Shown here in pieces: positions 28,601-36,906 of a stretch of 64,000 nucleotides of DNA; positions within the stretch are counted from its first letter, which is position 1; each line of letters opens with the position of its first letter. A program made the translations under genes and the position numbers. The stretch spans positions 1-64,000 of the forward strand of contig NZ_BDBD01000003.1 in the NCBI RefSeq assembly GCF_001612805.1, given 5' to 3'. The DNA is from Nocardia coubleae NBRC 108252 (GTDB taxonomy: Bacteria; Actinomycetota; Actinomycetes; Mycobacteriales; Mycobacteriaceae). Below the pieces are notes generated by a model. The model did no database searches. It was given only the letters and a program-made list of their open reading frames with translations, and was not told the origin of the DNA.

Positions 28601-29077
28601 TCAGGACCCCGAACTTCCGCCGCCACCGCTCGAGTCGGGTCGCTGCCCGAGCCCGCCGCGCAGGACCGTTCCGCCCGCGACCGGTGCCCCGCGGTCGTAG
28701 ACGTCGCCGGTGCTCGGCCGGAGGAAACTGCCCGCCGCCAGCACGATCGCGGCACCGACCGCCGGGTACACCAGCGTGTCGGTGTGCTTGTACCAGAACC
28801 GTTTGTAGCTCGCGTCGGACGTGTCGCACCGATCGTCGGCCACCCGTTTGTTGGTCGCCGTCTCCACGCAGACCCCCACCGAGGCCGGGCGGGCGGCGGT
28901 GCTGGTGGTGGCGGGCGCGGAGGTGGTGGCGCGCGGGGTGGTCACCGGCGGTCGGGTGGTGGTCGTCGGGCGCTGGGCCGAACCCGGCGCACTGCACCCG
29001 GCCGACACCAGCGCCACCGCGACCAAGGCGGGCAGGGTGAAAGTCACACTGCGCGACCGCATTACCCGAACATCCAT
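28601..29077 (-). CDS. Putative lipoprotein of unknown function
   Basis: The 158-residue protein starts with a signal sequence and a lipobox-like VSAGC (Cys28), followed by a Thr/Pro-rich linker (about 35-65) typical of exposed actinobacterial proteins. Two cysteines (70 and 84) in a small domain could form a disulfide. A hydrophobic segment (TLVYPAVGAAIVLAAGSFL, about 101-119) precedes a Gly/Ser-rich tail, so it may be anchored twice. I do not recognise the family. Its stop codon is one base from that of the convergent MarR gene. Confidence 0.65.
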   Translation of the reverse strand: MDVRVMRSRSVTFTLPALVAVALVSAGCSAPGSAQRPTTTTRPPVTTPRATTSAPATTSTAARPASVGVCVETATNKRVADDRCDTSDASYKRFWYKHTDTLVYPAVGAAIVLAAGSFLRPSTGDVYDRGAPVAGGTVLRGGLGQRPDSSGGGGSSGS

Positions 29078-29169
29078 GATCTCCCCCTCCGGCGACCGAC
29101 AGGTCAACGCTCGACCATAGCGACCGGTCCCCGCCCGAACAACCCGTCCGGCCCTCGGCGAAATACCGC

Positions 29170-30384
29170 TTACCGCAAGACTTTTTCGGCGGTGTTCGCG
29201 GTGCGGGCCGTGTCGGGGATGCCGAGGGCGCGTTCGAAACCTTCCGGGACCACGATGTCGTCGCGGGTCAGGTCGGTGACCGAGGTCTTGCGCAGGCCGA
29301 GCAGGGCGGAGTCGATGCCGCCGCGCAGGATGTCGAGGACGTTCTCCACACCGGCCTGGCCGTTGGCGGCCAGACCCCACAGGTAGGCGCGGCCGATGAG
29401 GACCGCGCGGGCACCGAGGGCAACGGCCTTGACGACATCGCTGCCGCGCCGGATACCACCGTCGAGCAGGACCTCGATCTGGTCGCCCACGGCGTCGGCC
29501 AGCACCGGCAGGGCACGGATGGCGGCGGGGGTGCCGTCGAGGTTGTTGCCGCCGTGGTTGGACACCGAGATGCCCGCGACGCCGGCGTCGACCGCGCGCA
29601 GCGCGTCGTCTACTCGCATCACGCCCTTGAGCAGCACCGGGCCGTCCCACTGCGCGCAGATCCAGGCCACGTCGTCCCAGTCGGGAGCGGGTGTCTGCAT
29701 CCATTCGCCGTAGGCGCCGAAGAAACCGGGCGCGGCGCCGCCGCCGACCGACATGTTGGGTGCGGTGAGATCGGGGATGGAACCCGAGCGCAGGTAGGTG
29801 GCCAGCCAGCGCGGGCGGGCGAGGGTCTGCGGTGCGAATTTCATCATGGTGCGCAGGTTCAGCGATTCGGGGATCTGCGGGCTGCCCCAGTCGCGACCGT
29901 GCGAGAAGGACCAGTCGAGGGTGAGGATCAGCCCGACCGCACCGGCGGTCTTCGCGCGTTCCATCCGTTCCAGGATCTGGTCCTTGCTGCCGCACCAGTA
30001 CAGCTGGAAGAAGGTGGCTGGGTTGGCCGCGATCACCTCTTCGACCGGCTTGCTCGCGAACGAGCTGAGGCCCATGGCGATGCCGCGGGCGGCCGCGGCC
30101 CGCGCCACGGCGACCTCACCCTCGGGATGCACCGCCTGCACACCGGTCGGCGAGATCAGCACCGGCATCGAAACCTGTTGCCCCAGCACAGTTGTCGACT
30201 GGTCGCGGTCCCCGATGGGGCCCGCGCAGTGCGGTGCGAAACCGAGTTCGGTGAACGCGGTCTGGTTGTCCTCGATGGTCTGGCCCCGTTCGGAACCGGC
30301 GATCAGCGCGCCGTACACCGACTTCGGCAGCCGCTTGCGGGCGCGACGCTGCGCCTCGGCGACGGTCTCGAACCAGGGGTTCAT
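29170..30384 (-). CDS. mftD: Pre-mycofactocin synthase MftD (FMN-dependent)
   Basis: The 404-residue protein belongs to the lactate-oxidase/glycolate-oxidase FMN family: LDGGIRRGSDVVKAVALGARAVLIGR binds the phosphate, and VSNHGGNNLDG contains the active-site His. In the mycofactocin pathway MftD oxidatively deaminates the Val-Tyr-derived lactam AHDP to give redox-active pre-mycofactocin. The assignment rests on family appearance plus ATGA overlap with mftE and the divergent mftR. A plain L-lactate dehydrogenase is the alternative. The peptide precursor mftA, mftB, the radical-SAM gene mftC and the glycosyltransferase mftF are not in this window. Confidence 0.85.
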   Translation of the reverse strand: MNPWFETVAEAQRRARKRLPKSVYGALIAGSERGQTIEDNQTAFTELGFAPHCAGPIGDRDQSTTVLGQQVSMPVLISPTGVQAVHPEGEVAVARAAAARGIAMGLSSFASKPVEEVIAANPATFFQLYWCGSKDQILERMERAKTAGAVGLILTLDWSFSHGRDWGSPQIPESLNLRTMMKFAPQTLARPRWLATYLRSGSIPDLTAPNMSVGGGAAPGFFGAYGEWMQTPAPDWDDVAWICAQWDGPVLLKGVMRVDDALRAVDAGVAGISVSNHGGNNLDGTPAAIRALPVLADAVGDQIEVLLDGGIRRGSDVVKAVALGARAVLIGRAYLWGLAANGQAGVENVLDILRGGIDSALLGLRKTSVTDLTRDDIVVPEGFERALGIPDTARTANTAEKVLR

Positions 30385-31079
30385 CGACGTGGTCCTTCCT
30401 CGTTGTCACCCGGCCACCAGCGGCCCAGGTCGTGCAGGAGCGCGGCGGTCGCCGCACTCAGCAGTTCGGTGCCCGCGGCGGCATTCGCCCCGGTCGGGTC
30501 GCCGAGAATTCCGTTGTTGCTCACCGCGGCCACTCCGCCCGTGCGCAGCAGCGGCAGCACCTCGGCGAGCGGGCGGGTGTCGCCCGGTTCGGCCAGCTCG
30601 GTCCGCACCCGGTCGGGCGCGAGGGCGAGCTGGAGGGAGGTTTCGGTGTGGCCCGCGTGCGCGTCGCCGCCGTAGCCGGGGCAGAACAGGCGCACGTCGC
30701 GCGATTCCGAACGCAGGAGAGTGACCGCCCGGCGCAACGCCTCGACATTGCCGCCGTGGGCGTTGACCAGCACGATCCGCTCGAAAGTAGCGGTGGCCGA
30801 ACGACACAGCTCCACCACGAGCAGCTCGAGCGCCGCCTGCCCGATCGACAGCGTGCCCGCGAATCCGGCGTGCTCACCGCTGGCGCCGTAGGGCACGGCG
30901 GGCGCGACGAGTACGTCGTGGCGAGCGGCGGCGGCCCGCGCGCACAGCGCCGAGGCGATGTCGAGATCGGTGGACAGCGGCAGGTGCGGTCCGTGCTGCT
31001 CGATGGCGCCCAGCGGCACCAGCAGGATCGACGCGCGACAGGCGTCGACCTCCGGCGATGTGAGCTGGGCCACGAACAT
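30381..31079 (-). CDS. mftE: Mycofactocin precursor peptidase MftE (creatininase family)
   Basis: The 232-residue protein is a creatininase-fold metallohydrolase with LGAIEQHGPHLPLSTDLD (metal ligands Glu27, His29, Asp38) and VNAHGGN. MftE cleaves the C-terminal modified Val-Tyr dipeptide from the MftC-processed precursor. The ATG is 6 bases after a -10 box, suggesting a leaderless mRNA. Its stop overlaps the mftD start as ATGA, so the two form one operon. In known mycobacterial loci the order is mftD then mftE; here mftE is first. Confidence 0.85.
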   Translation of the reverse strand: MFVAQLTSPEVDACRASILLVPLGAIEQHGPHLPLSTDLDIASALCARAAAARHDVLVAPAVPYGASGEHAGFAGTLSIGQAALELLVVELCRSATATFERIVLVNAHGGNVEALRRAVTLLRSESRDVRLFCPGYGGDAHAGHTETSLQLALAPDRVRTELAEPGDTRPLAEVLPLLRTGGVAAVSNNGILGDPTGANAAAGTELLSAATAALLHDLGRWWPGDNEEGPRR

Positions 31080-31085
31080 GACCGA

Positions 31086-31114
31086 ACATTAACGTCAGTC
31101 ACTGACATAATCAA
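31086..31114 (-). promoter_or_regulatory. mftE promoter with an operator in its spacer
   Basis: On the minus strand there is a -35 TTGATT (31109-31114), a 17-bp spacer and a -10 TAATGT (31086-31091), ending 6 bases before the mftE ATG. The spacer holds the perfect palindrome GTCAGT-C-ACTGAC (31094-31106). A repressor bound there would block RNA polymerase. MftR, encoded divergently, is the obvious candidate. Confidence 0.7.
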
Positions 31115-31143
31115 GACCGGACTCCACCCGGCGGCCCACTCCC

Positions 31144-31149
31144 TACGCT
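31144..31149 (+). promoter_or_regulatory. -10 element of mftR
   Basis: TACGCT ends 6 bases before the mftR ATG, again implying a leaderless transcript. The -35 region is weak. Confidence 0.45.
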
Positions 31150-31155
31150 GTATCC

Positions 31156-31788
31156 ATGTCAGCCCCGACCCAGCGCGGCCGCCCACCGCGCACCACGCGC
31201 CGCGCACTTGAACTCATAGCGATGCGCCTGTTCACCGAGCACGGCTTCGAGGAGGTGACCGTCGGGCAGATCGCGGCCGAGGCGGGCGTCAGCGAACGCA
31301 CCTTCTTCCGCTACTTCCCGAGCAAGGGCGAGGTGCTGTGGCACCAGTTCGACGACGAGGTGGCCGACCTGCGCGCGGCCTTCGCCGCCGTCGCCGACGA
31401 CGAGCCGATGATGACGGCGGTGCGGCGGATCGTGGTGGCGGCCAACAGGTATCGCGCCGAGGATATCCCCGAACTACGCACCAGGATGCGCCTGATCTCG
31501 GGAATCCCCGCACTGTCGGCGGGCGCGGGTGCGCACTACGACGCCTGGGAACGCGCGGTCGGCGAATTCGCCGCGCGCAGGCTCGGCACCAGCGCCGACG
31601 ACCTGATCCCCCTGGCCGTCGGCCGCACCACCCTGGCCGCCGCCCGCGCGGCCTTCGACGCCTGGCTCGAACGCGGTGACGCCGATCTCACCGTGTACCT
31701 GGATCGGGCCCTGGCGGCGCTGGCTCGCGGCTTCACCCCGGATAGCCGGTTACCGGCAGGTTTGGACAGCACCATGGATGGGGTATGA
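31156..31788 (+). CDS. mftR: Mycofactocin system TetR-family regulator MftR
   Basis: The 210-residue TetR-type protein has the N-terminal helix-turn-helix (FEEVTVGQIAAEAGVSERTFFRYFPSKGEVLWHQFDDEV). FFRYFPSKGEVLW is the form usual in the MftR group. Known MftR is a repressor released by long-chain acyl-CoA. Its position divergent from mftE-mftD, across a palindrome inside the mftE promoter, supports the name. The C-terminal ligand domain is of normal length. Confidence 0.82.
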   Translation: MSAPTQRGRPPRTTRRALELIAMRLFTEHGFEEVTVGQIAAEAGVSERTFFRYFPSKGEVLWHQFDDEVADLRAAFAAVADDEPMMTAVRRIVVAANRYRAEDIPELRTRMRLISGIPALSAGAGAHYDAWERAVGEFAARRLGTSADDLIPLAVGRTTLAAARAAFDAWLERGDADLTVYLDRALAALARGFTPDSRLPAGLDSTMDGV

Positions 31789-31852
31789 GTAGGCTTCGGT
31801 CAACGTGTGCTGCGCGCACCTGGTGAAAACGTCGAAAGGGGCAGGAGCTTCC

Positions 31853-32761
31853 ATGTCCGAGGTGTCAACGAGTCTTTCCGCGGATGCGCCACCGGCGCGC
31901 CCGGTGGACAACAACCTGCTCCCCCAGTTGGTCGAGCACCTCCGGCAGAACCGCACCGGCCTGCGTGAGGAATGGGCGCGGCGCATCACCGAGGCCGAAC
32001 TGCTCACCGCGATGACCCCGGAGGAGATCTTCTCCGAGGCCACCTCCATGTACGACAACTACGTCGAGGTGCTGGTCACCGGTAGCGTCGAGGCCCTGCA
32101 GGCCTACGCCCGCGACCTGTCCGAGCGCATCATTCCCCGAGGCGTCGAGACCGACGAGGTCCTCGGAATCGTGCTGCTGCTGCGCGACGTGCTCGCCCGC
32201 TCGCTGTTCTCGAAGTACCAGTCCAACTTCGAGATGCTCAACCAGGTGCTCGACGCTTACGAGCCCGCCGCCAACCGCATCGCCAACACCGTGGGCGTGT
32301 CGTTCGTGCAGGAGCGCGAGCGCGTCATCAGCCGCCAGCAGGAAGCCATCCGCGAGCTGTCGACCCCGGTGCTGCAGGTGCGCGAGCAGCTGCTCATCCT
32401 GCCCATCATCGGTGTGCTCGACTCCCAGCGCGCCCGTCAGCTCACCGAGCAGCTGCTGCGCGCCATCCGGGCCAATCGCGCCAAGGTGGTCGTCATCGAC
32501 ATCACCGGTGTGCCCGCCATCGACTCCGTGGTCGCCAACCACCTCGTGCAGACCGTCGACGCCTCGGGCCTGATGGGCGCCAGCGTCATCATCACCGGTC
32601 TGTCCTCCGAGATCGCGCTCACCCTGGTGACCATCGGCCTCGACCTGTCCAAGATGAACGCGGTCGGCGACCTGCAGGGTGGTATCGAAGAGGCCGAGCG
32701 GCTGCTCGGGTACGAGGTCACCCGGGTCACCGAGCGGCTGAGCGAGCGGGACGGGCGCTAG
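31853..32761 (+). CDS. rsbR: Stressosome scaffold RsbR
   Basis: The 302-residue protein has an N-terminal helical sensor region (about 15-155) and a C-terminal STAS domain (about 168-285). Thr171 in RELSTPV corresponds to the phosphorylated Thr171 of Bacillus RsbRA, and Ser225 in PAIDSVV sits where the second site is expected. RsbR with RsbS forms the stressosome that holds RsbT until stress. The ATG at 31853 has a GGGGCAGGAG ribosome binding site. It is the first gene of a five-gene operon. Confidence 0.9.
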   Translation: MSEVSTSLSADAPPARPVDNNLLPQLVEHLRQNRTGLREEWARRITEAELLTAMTPEEIFSEATSMYDNYVEVLVTGSVEALQAYARDLSERIIPRGVETDEVLGIVLLLRDVLARSLFSKYQSNFEMLNQVLDAYEPAANRIANTVGVSFVQERERVISRQQEAIRELSTPVLQVREQLLILPIIGVLDSQRARQLTEQLLRAIRANRAKVVVIDITGVPAIDSVVANHLVQTVDASGLMGASVIITGLSSEIALTLVTIGLDLSKMNAVGDLQGGIEEAERLLGYEVTRVTERLSERDGR

Positions 32762-32770
32762 CAGTCCGCC

Positions 32771-33154
32771 ATGCCGGTACCCATCCTGAAACAGGGCACA
32801 TTCCTGATCGCCTCGGTCCAGTCGGCGCTGACCGACGCCGACACCGAGCGGCTGCAGGACGATCTCATGACGCAGGTCAGCCGCTATCGCGCGACCGGCA
32901 TCATCGTCGACGTCACGGCCATCGACGTGATGGATTCCTTCGCCGCCCGGTCGCTGCGCACCATCGCCCACATGACCCAGTTGCGCGGCGCGGAAACGGT
33001 GATCGTCGGTTTACAGCCCGAGGTCGCGTTCGCGATGGTGCAGCTCGGGCTCACCTTCGAGGACATGCAGACGGCCCTCGACCTCGAAGAAGGTCTCGCC
33101 TGGCTGAACCGTCACCCGCGCAGCCGACGAGATGGTCGTGACAGTGGCCGCTGA
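32771..33154 (+). CDS. rsbS: Stressosome core STAS protein RsbS
   Basis: The 127-residue single STAS-domain protein has the conserved phosphoacceptor Ser56 in VMDSFAARSLRT, matching Bacillus RsbS Ser59. RsbS builds the stressosome core with RsbR and is phosphorylated by RsbT. It begins 9 bp after rsbR and overlaps rsbT by 23 bp, so the operon is tightly coupled. Confidence 0.9.
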   Translation: MPVPILKQGTFLIASVQSALTDADTERLQDDLMTQVSRYRATGIIVDVTAIDVMDSFAARSLRTIAHMTQLRGAETVIVGLQPEVAFAMVQLGLTFEDMQTALDLEEGLAWLNRHPRSRRDGRDSGR

Positions 33155-33557
33155 GCAGGTCGCGATCGCAGTCAAGGTGTCCGAGGACATCGTGACCGCA
33201 CGCCAGGCCGGGCACGAGCTGGCGGCTCACCTCGGCTTCACCCTCACCGACCGCACCATGATCTCCACCGCCATCTCCGAAATCGCCCGCAACATCACCA
33301 GTTACGCGGGCAGTGGCGAGATCCGCCTGCTCGTCGACATCCGCGACGGCCGCCAGAGCCTCGTGGTCCAAGCCGAGGACCAGGGTCCCGGCATCCGCGA
33401 CATTCCGCGCGCGCTCGAGGACGGGTACTCCACCGGGCGCGGCCTCGGACTCGGCCTGCCGGGCGCACGCAGGCTGATGGACGGCATCACCATCGATTCC
33501 GCCCCCGGCCGAGGGACGTTGATCGAAATGTGGAAGTGGGTACCCGACGGTGCATGA
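33132..33557 (+). CDS. rsbT: Stressosome switch kinase RsbT
   Basis: The 141-residue GHKL-type serine kinase has the N-box SEIARNITSYA, G1 box EDQGPGI and G2 box GLGLGLPGARRL. RsbT phosphorylates RsbS/RsbR, leaves the complex and activates the RsbU phosphatase. The start overlaps rsbS and the end overlaps the next gene by 8 bp. Confidence 0.9.
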   Translation: MVVTVAAEQVAIAVKVSEDIVTARQAGHELAAHLGFTLTDRTMISTAISEIARNITSYAGSGEIRLLVDIRDGRQSLVVQAEDQGPGIRDIPRALEDGYSTGRGLGLGLPGARRLMDGITIDSAPGRGTLIEMWKWVPDGA

Positions 33558-34173
33558 AGACGGGATCACCGGCCGCACGGAATGGTCGACGGCAGGCCGG
33601 GCACTACCCGGCCAGGACGTCTCCGGTGACCGTGGCGTCGTCCTCGACACCGGCGACGGCGGCGTGCTCTTCGGCGTGCTCGACGGTCTCGGCCACGGCG
33701 CCGCGGCCGCGGACGCGGCCGATCGCGCGACCCTCGTGCTGTCGGACAACCGCGGCGAACCACTGGATGTGCTGATGGTGCTGTGCCATCGGGCGATGGC
33801 CGAAACCCGCGGCGCCGCAATGTCTTTGGCGCTGATAGGGCCGGGCGACACCCTGCAATGGATCGGCGTGGGCAATGTGGAGTCGCGGCTGCTCACGCTC
33901 GGCCCGGCGGGCCCGGAGCTGCGGGCGACCATGCTGCTCACCGGCGGCATCGTCGGCTACCGCCTGCCCGCACATCTCCAGCCGCAGACCCTGCCGATCA
34001 AACAGGGCGACCTGCTGCTGATGGCCACCGACGGTCTCGTCACCGCCGACGCCGACAAGATCGACCTGGCCAGGCCCGCGGCCGCCATCGCGGGCGACCT
34101 GCTCGCCCGCGACGCCAAGGACACCGACGACGCGCTGGTCCTGGCGGCCCGGTTCCGGGGAGCAGGATCATGA
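33550..34173 (+). CDS. RsbX-like PP2C phosphatase of the stressosome
   Basis: The 207-residue protein is a compact PP2C/SpoIIE-type phosphatase with the metal-binding FGVLDGLGHG, a central IGVGN segment and ATDGL near the C-terminus. By position and size it matches RsbX, which dephosphorylates RsbR/RsbS to reset the stressosome. It has a GTG start overlapping rsbT. Confidence 0.82.
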   Translation: MHEDGITGRTEWSTAGRALPGQDVSGDRGVVLDTGDGGVLFGVLDGLGHGAAAADAADRATLVLSDNRGEPLDVLMVLCHRAMAETRGAAMSLALIGPGDTLQWIGVGNVESRLLTLGPAGPELRATMLLTGGIVGYRLPAHLQPQTLPIKQGDLLLMATDGLVTADADKIDLARPAAAIAGDLLARDAKDTDDALVLAARFRGAGS

Positions 34174-34183
34174 GAGGGTGCCG

Positions 34184-36538
34184 ATGAGTGCTGTCCTGGC
34201 CGCGTTCCTCGACGACTATTCGGCTGCCCTGCGCCGCCATGTCGCCGCGCCGGGCCAGACAGGCCTGAGCGAGGGCTACGACCTCGGCAGGCGCGCCCTC
34301 GTCGAGGGCATCAGTTTGCTCGATCTCACCGAGCACCACTTCCGCACCGTCGCCGAACTCGCGGGCAGCGAGGCGTATTCGCGCGGGGCGGAGGTGGCAC
34401 TGGAATTCCTGCTGCAGACGATGGCCGCGCTCGACATCGCCACCCGGGGCTACCTCGACGGCACCAAGCGCTACGAGCAACAGCGTTCGCGCGCCGAGGA
34501 TCTGGCGGGCCGCGACGCGTTCCGCACCGCGCTGGTCGAGTCGCTGCAGGACGGGTTCTTCGTCGCCGACGAGCACGGGACCATCGTCGAGGTGAACTCG
34601 GCGTTCGGGGTGCTCACCGGGTACGGGCCCGAGGAGGTGCCGTTCGCGCTGCCGCATCCGTGGGCACTGCACGATCGCAAGGGTTATCCCCAGATCGGTA
34701 CCGAGGCCTCACGTTTCGTGATGCCGGTGCGGCATCGCGACGGCCGCGAACGCTGGCTCGCGGTGAGCGCGAGTTCGCTGGTGAAGCAGGAGAACAACGA
34801 GCGGATCTTCGTCGGCACGGTGCGCGACGTCACCGCCGAGCACGACGCGCAGGCCCGCGATCAGGCGGCCTCGCGACTGGCGACCGCGGTCGGCGCGGCC
34901 ACCAGCATGGTGGAGGTCCTCGCCGTCGGGCTCGACGAATTGCGGCGGACGATGGGCGCGCGCACGGCACTCGTGGCGGTGTGGCCGAGCCGCACCGGTC
35001 GACCCGACCTCTACTCCTGCGGCGAGTCCCCCACCGCGGCGCAGGCCCCGCCGGAACCCGAATTCGTCTCCGCCAACGCCAGATTCGTCGCGACGCCGGT
35101 GCAGCAGCCGAGTTCGCGCGGTGAGGCTCCGGTGGTGCTCGACGAGCAGACCAACGAACTGCTCGACCGGGCGCGCAGGCAGTCCGCGCGCGGCCTGTCG
35201 GCCATCACCGGCGACGAGGGCGGCGTCGACGCCGTCGTGGCGCCGCTCGGTGAGACCGGCGACGCGGCGCTGTGGGTGCGCTTCGGCGCCCCGCGCGCGG
35301 TGAGTGCCGCCGACTGGGCGCTGTATTCGCTGCTGGTCGGCCATCTCAGTGTCGCGTTGCAACGTGCGCGCAACTTCGACCAGGCCCGTGCCACCTCGCT
35401 CACCCTGCAGCGTGCCATGCTCGGCCCGATCGAACTGCCGCCGCGGTTCTCGGTGCACTACGAACCGGCCCTGCCGCCGCTCGAGATCGGCGGCGACTGG
35501 TACGACGTGGTCCCGCTGCGCGACGGCACCATCGGTGTGGTCGTCGGCGACTGCGTCGGCCGAGGCCTGTCCGCTGCGGTGGTGATGGGCCAATTGCGCA
35601 CTGCCGCACGGGCGCTGCTGCTGCGCGGCGCCGGACCCGCCCAGCTGCTCGCCGAACTCGACGCGGTCGCCGCCCGGATTCCCGGCGCCATGTGCACCAC
35701 CGTGTGCGCCGCCGTGCTCGACCCCGAGCGCGGCGTGGTTCGCTACTCCAACGCCGGCCACATGCCGCCGATCCTGGCGGCTCCCGGTGGGCCGGGCCGG
35801 ATCCTGGAAGGCGGGCGGGCGGTGCCGCTGGCCACCTTCGACACTCCGCGCCGTCCCGAGGCGACCACCGCGTTGCCCGCGGGCTCCTCGCTGGTGCTGT
35901 TCACCGACGGGCTGGTGGAACAGCGCGGCTACGACATCGAGGAGGGGTTCGTGAAGATCGCGGACGTCCTCAGCGAAACCGGCGGCGCGCTCCCCCGCGA
36001 TGTGGCCGATGCCGTGCTGTCGCGGCTGTGCCCGCCCGCGGGCTACGACGACGACGTGGCGATGGTCGTCTACCGTCAGCCGCCGGAACCGCTGCACGTC
36101 GACATACCCGCCGCCGCAGTCGAATTGACCGGCCTGCGCCGCACCCTCTACCGCTGGTTCGCCACGGCCGCCGTGCCGCACGACCTGGCCGCCGACCTCG
36201 TGGCCGCCGCCAACGAGGCTTGTAGCAACAGCGTCGAACACGCCTACCGCGACACCGCACCCGGCCGGGTCGTCCTCACCGCGACCTGCGAGGGTGACCG
36301 GGTGGTCATCGAGGTCACCGACACCGGCCGCTGGGTGCCCACCCCCACCGATCCCGGCTATCGCGGCCGGGGTGTGGAGATGATGCGGGTACTCACCGAG
36401 GACCTGGAATTCACCCACGACGACAAAGGCACGCGCGTGCGCATGTGGGTGACGCTGCCCTCGATCACCTTCCCGACCGCGAACCCATTGCGCGCCTCGA
36501 CGCGCCCGCCGGGAATGTCGTCGCTGAGCTCGTCCTGA
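34184..36538 (+). CDS. RsbU-like multidomain phosphatase fused to an anti-sigma kinase domain
   Basis: The protein of about 784 residues shows, in order: an N-terminal helical RsbU-type domain (about 1-100, likely RsbT contact); a PAS domain (about 105-215); a GAF-like domain (about 230-390); a SpoIIE/PP2C phosphatase domain (about 415-630) with GDWYDVVPLRDG, VVGDCVGRG and FTDGLVEQRG; and a GHKL kinase domain (about 645-765) with the RsbW-type N-box AANEACSNSVEHAY. Phosphatase and anti-sigma kinase in one chain would act on the same anti-anti-sigma partner in opposite directions. The ATG at 34184 has AGAGG upstream; a GTG at 34178 is possible. No sigma factor gene is adjacent. Confidence 0.85.
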   Translation: MSAVLAAFLDDYSAALRRHVAAPGQTGLSEGYDLGRRALVEGISLLDLTEHHFRTVAELAGSEAYSRGAEVALEFLLQTMAALDIATRGYLDGTKRYEQQRSRAEDLAGRDAFRTALVESLQDGFFVADEHGTIVEVNSAFGVLTGYGPEEVPFALPHPWALHDRKGYPQIGTEASRFVMPVRHRDGRERWLAVSASSLVKQENNERIFVGTVRDVTAEHDAQARDQAASRLATAVGAATSMVEVLAVGLDELRRTMGARTALVAVWPSRTGRPDLYSCGESPTAAQAPPEPEFVSANARFVATPVQQPSSRGEAPVVLDEQTNELLDRARRQSARGLSAITGDEGGVDAVVAPLGETGDAALWVRFGAPRAVSAADWALYSLLVGHLSVALQRARNFDQARATSLTLQRAMLGPIELPPRFSVHYEPALPPLEIGGDWYDVVPLRDGTIGVVVGDCVGRGLSAAVVMGQLRTAARALLLRGAGPAQLLAELDAVAARIPGAMCTTVCAAVLDPERGVVRYSNAGHMPPILAAPGGPGRILEGGRAVPLATFDTPRRPEATTALPAGSSLVLFTDGLVEQRGYDIEEGFVKIADVLSETGGALPRDVADAVLSRLCPPAGYDDDVAMVVYRQPPEPLHVDIPAAAVELTGLRRTLYRWFATAAVPHDLAADLVAAANEACSNSVEHAYRDTAPGRVVLTATCEGDRVVIEVTDTGRWVPTPTDPGYRGRGVEMMRVLTEDLEFTHDDKGTRVRMWVTLPSITFPTANPLRASTRPPGMSSLSSS

Positions 36539-36782
36539 CAACTGTCAGCAAATGCGGAAAGGCACAGAGAAATTCCGTGCTGACACGTCTACCCGTTGCT
36601 TGTCGGAGCCAAACTCCATTGCTACGGTGATACCGCAGTCCCACACCGAGCCAGGTGTGCATCCGGATATCCAGCGATCATCTCGCGAATTCGTTGAGCT
36701 GCACAACCCTGATGACACCGACGCTGTCGGTGCCATCGCCGTGCAATTTTGCGGGACGATCCCCATCTCGAAGGAGAAACTG

Positions 36783-36845
36783 ATGTCTGCAGCAGTCGGC
36801 GACCTGATCGACAGTATTTTGAAGATCATCGGGTCGATCCTCTGA
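36783..36845 (+). CDS. 20-residue amphipathic peptide, phenol-soluble-modulin-like
   Basis: A 21-codon gene encodes MSAAVGDLIDSILKIIGSIL. The ATG follows AAGGAG with a 5-6 base gap, an excellent ribosome binding site, and a 16-bp hairpin terminator starts 19 bases after the stop. On a helical wheel V5, L8, I9, I12, L13, I16, I19 and L20 form one face, and D7, D10, S11, K14, G17 and S18 the other. This resembles staphylococcal delta-toxin/PSM-alpha peptides and small corynebacterial PorH/PorA-type pore peptides, none of which has a signal peptide. The surrounding DNA is visibly more AT-rich than its neighbours. In-frame codons upstream to 36552 show no protein-like pattern. Homology is not established. 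Confidence 0.6.
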   Translation: MSAAVGDLIDSILKIIGSIL

Positions 36846-36864
36846 ACAACGATCCGTGAGTAAA

Positions 36865-36904
36865 CCGTCGATTCCGGAGCCGACGACAGCTCCGGAATCG
36901 ACGG
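36865..36904. terminator. Bidirectional hairpin terminator
   Basis: A perfect 16-bp stem (36865-36880 with 36889-36904, 8-nt loop) sits between the short peptide gene on the plus strand and the 3' end of the monooxygenase gene on the minus strand. It can terminate both. Confidence 0.75.
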
Positions 36905-36906
36905 GT

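Noticed and set aside
36552..36782. An N-terminal extension that would make the short peptide a 97-residue protein
   Set aside because: The upstream codons show no protein-like composition, and the ribosome binding site AAGGAG lies inside that frame immediately before the ATG at 36783.
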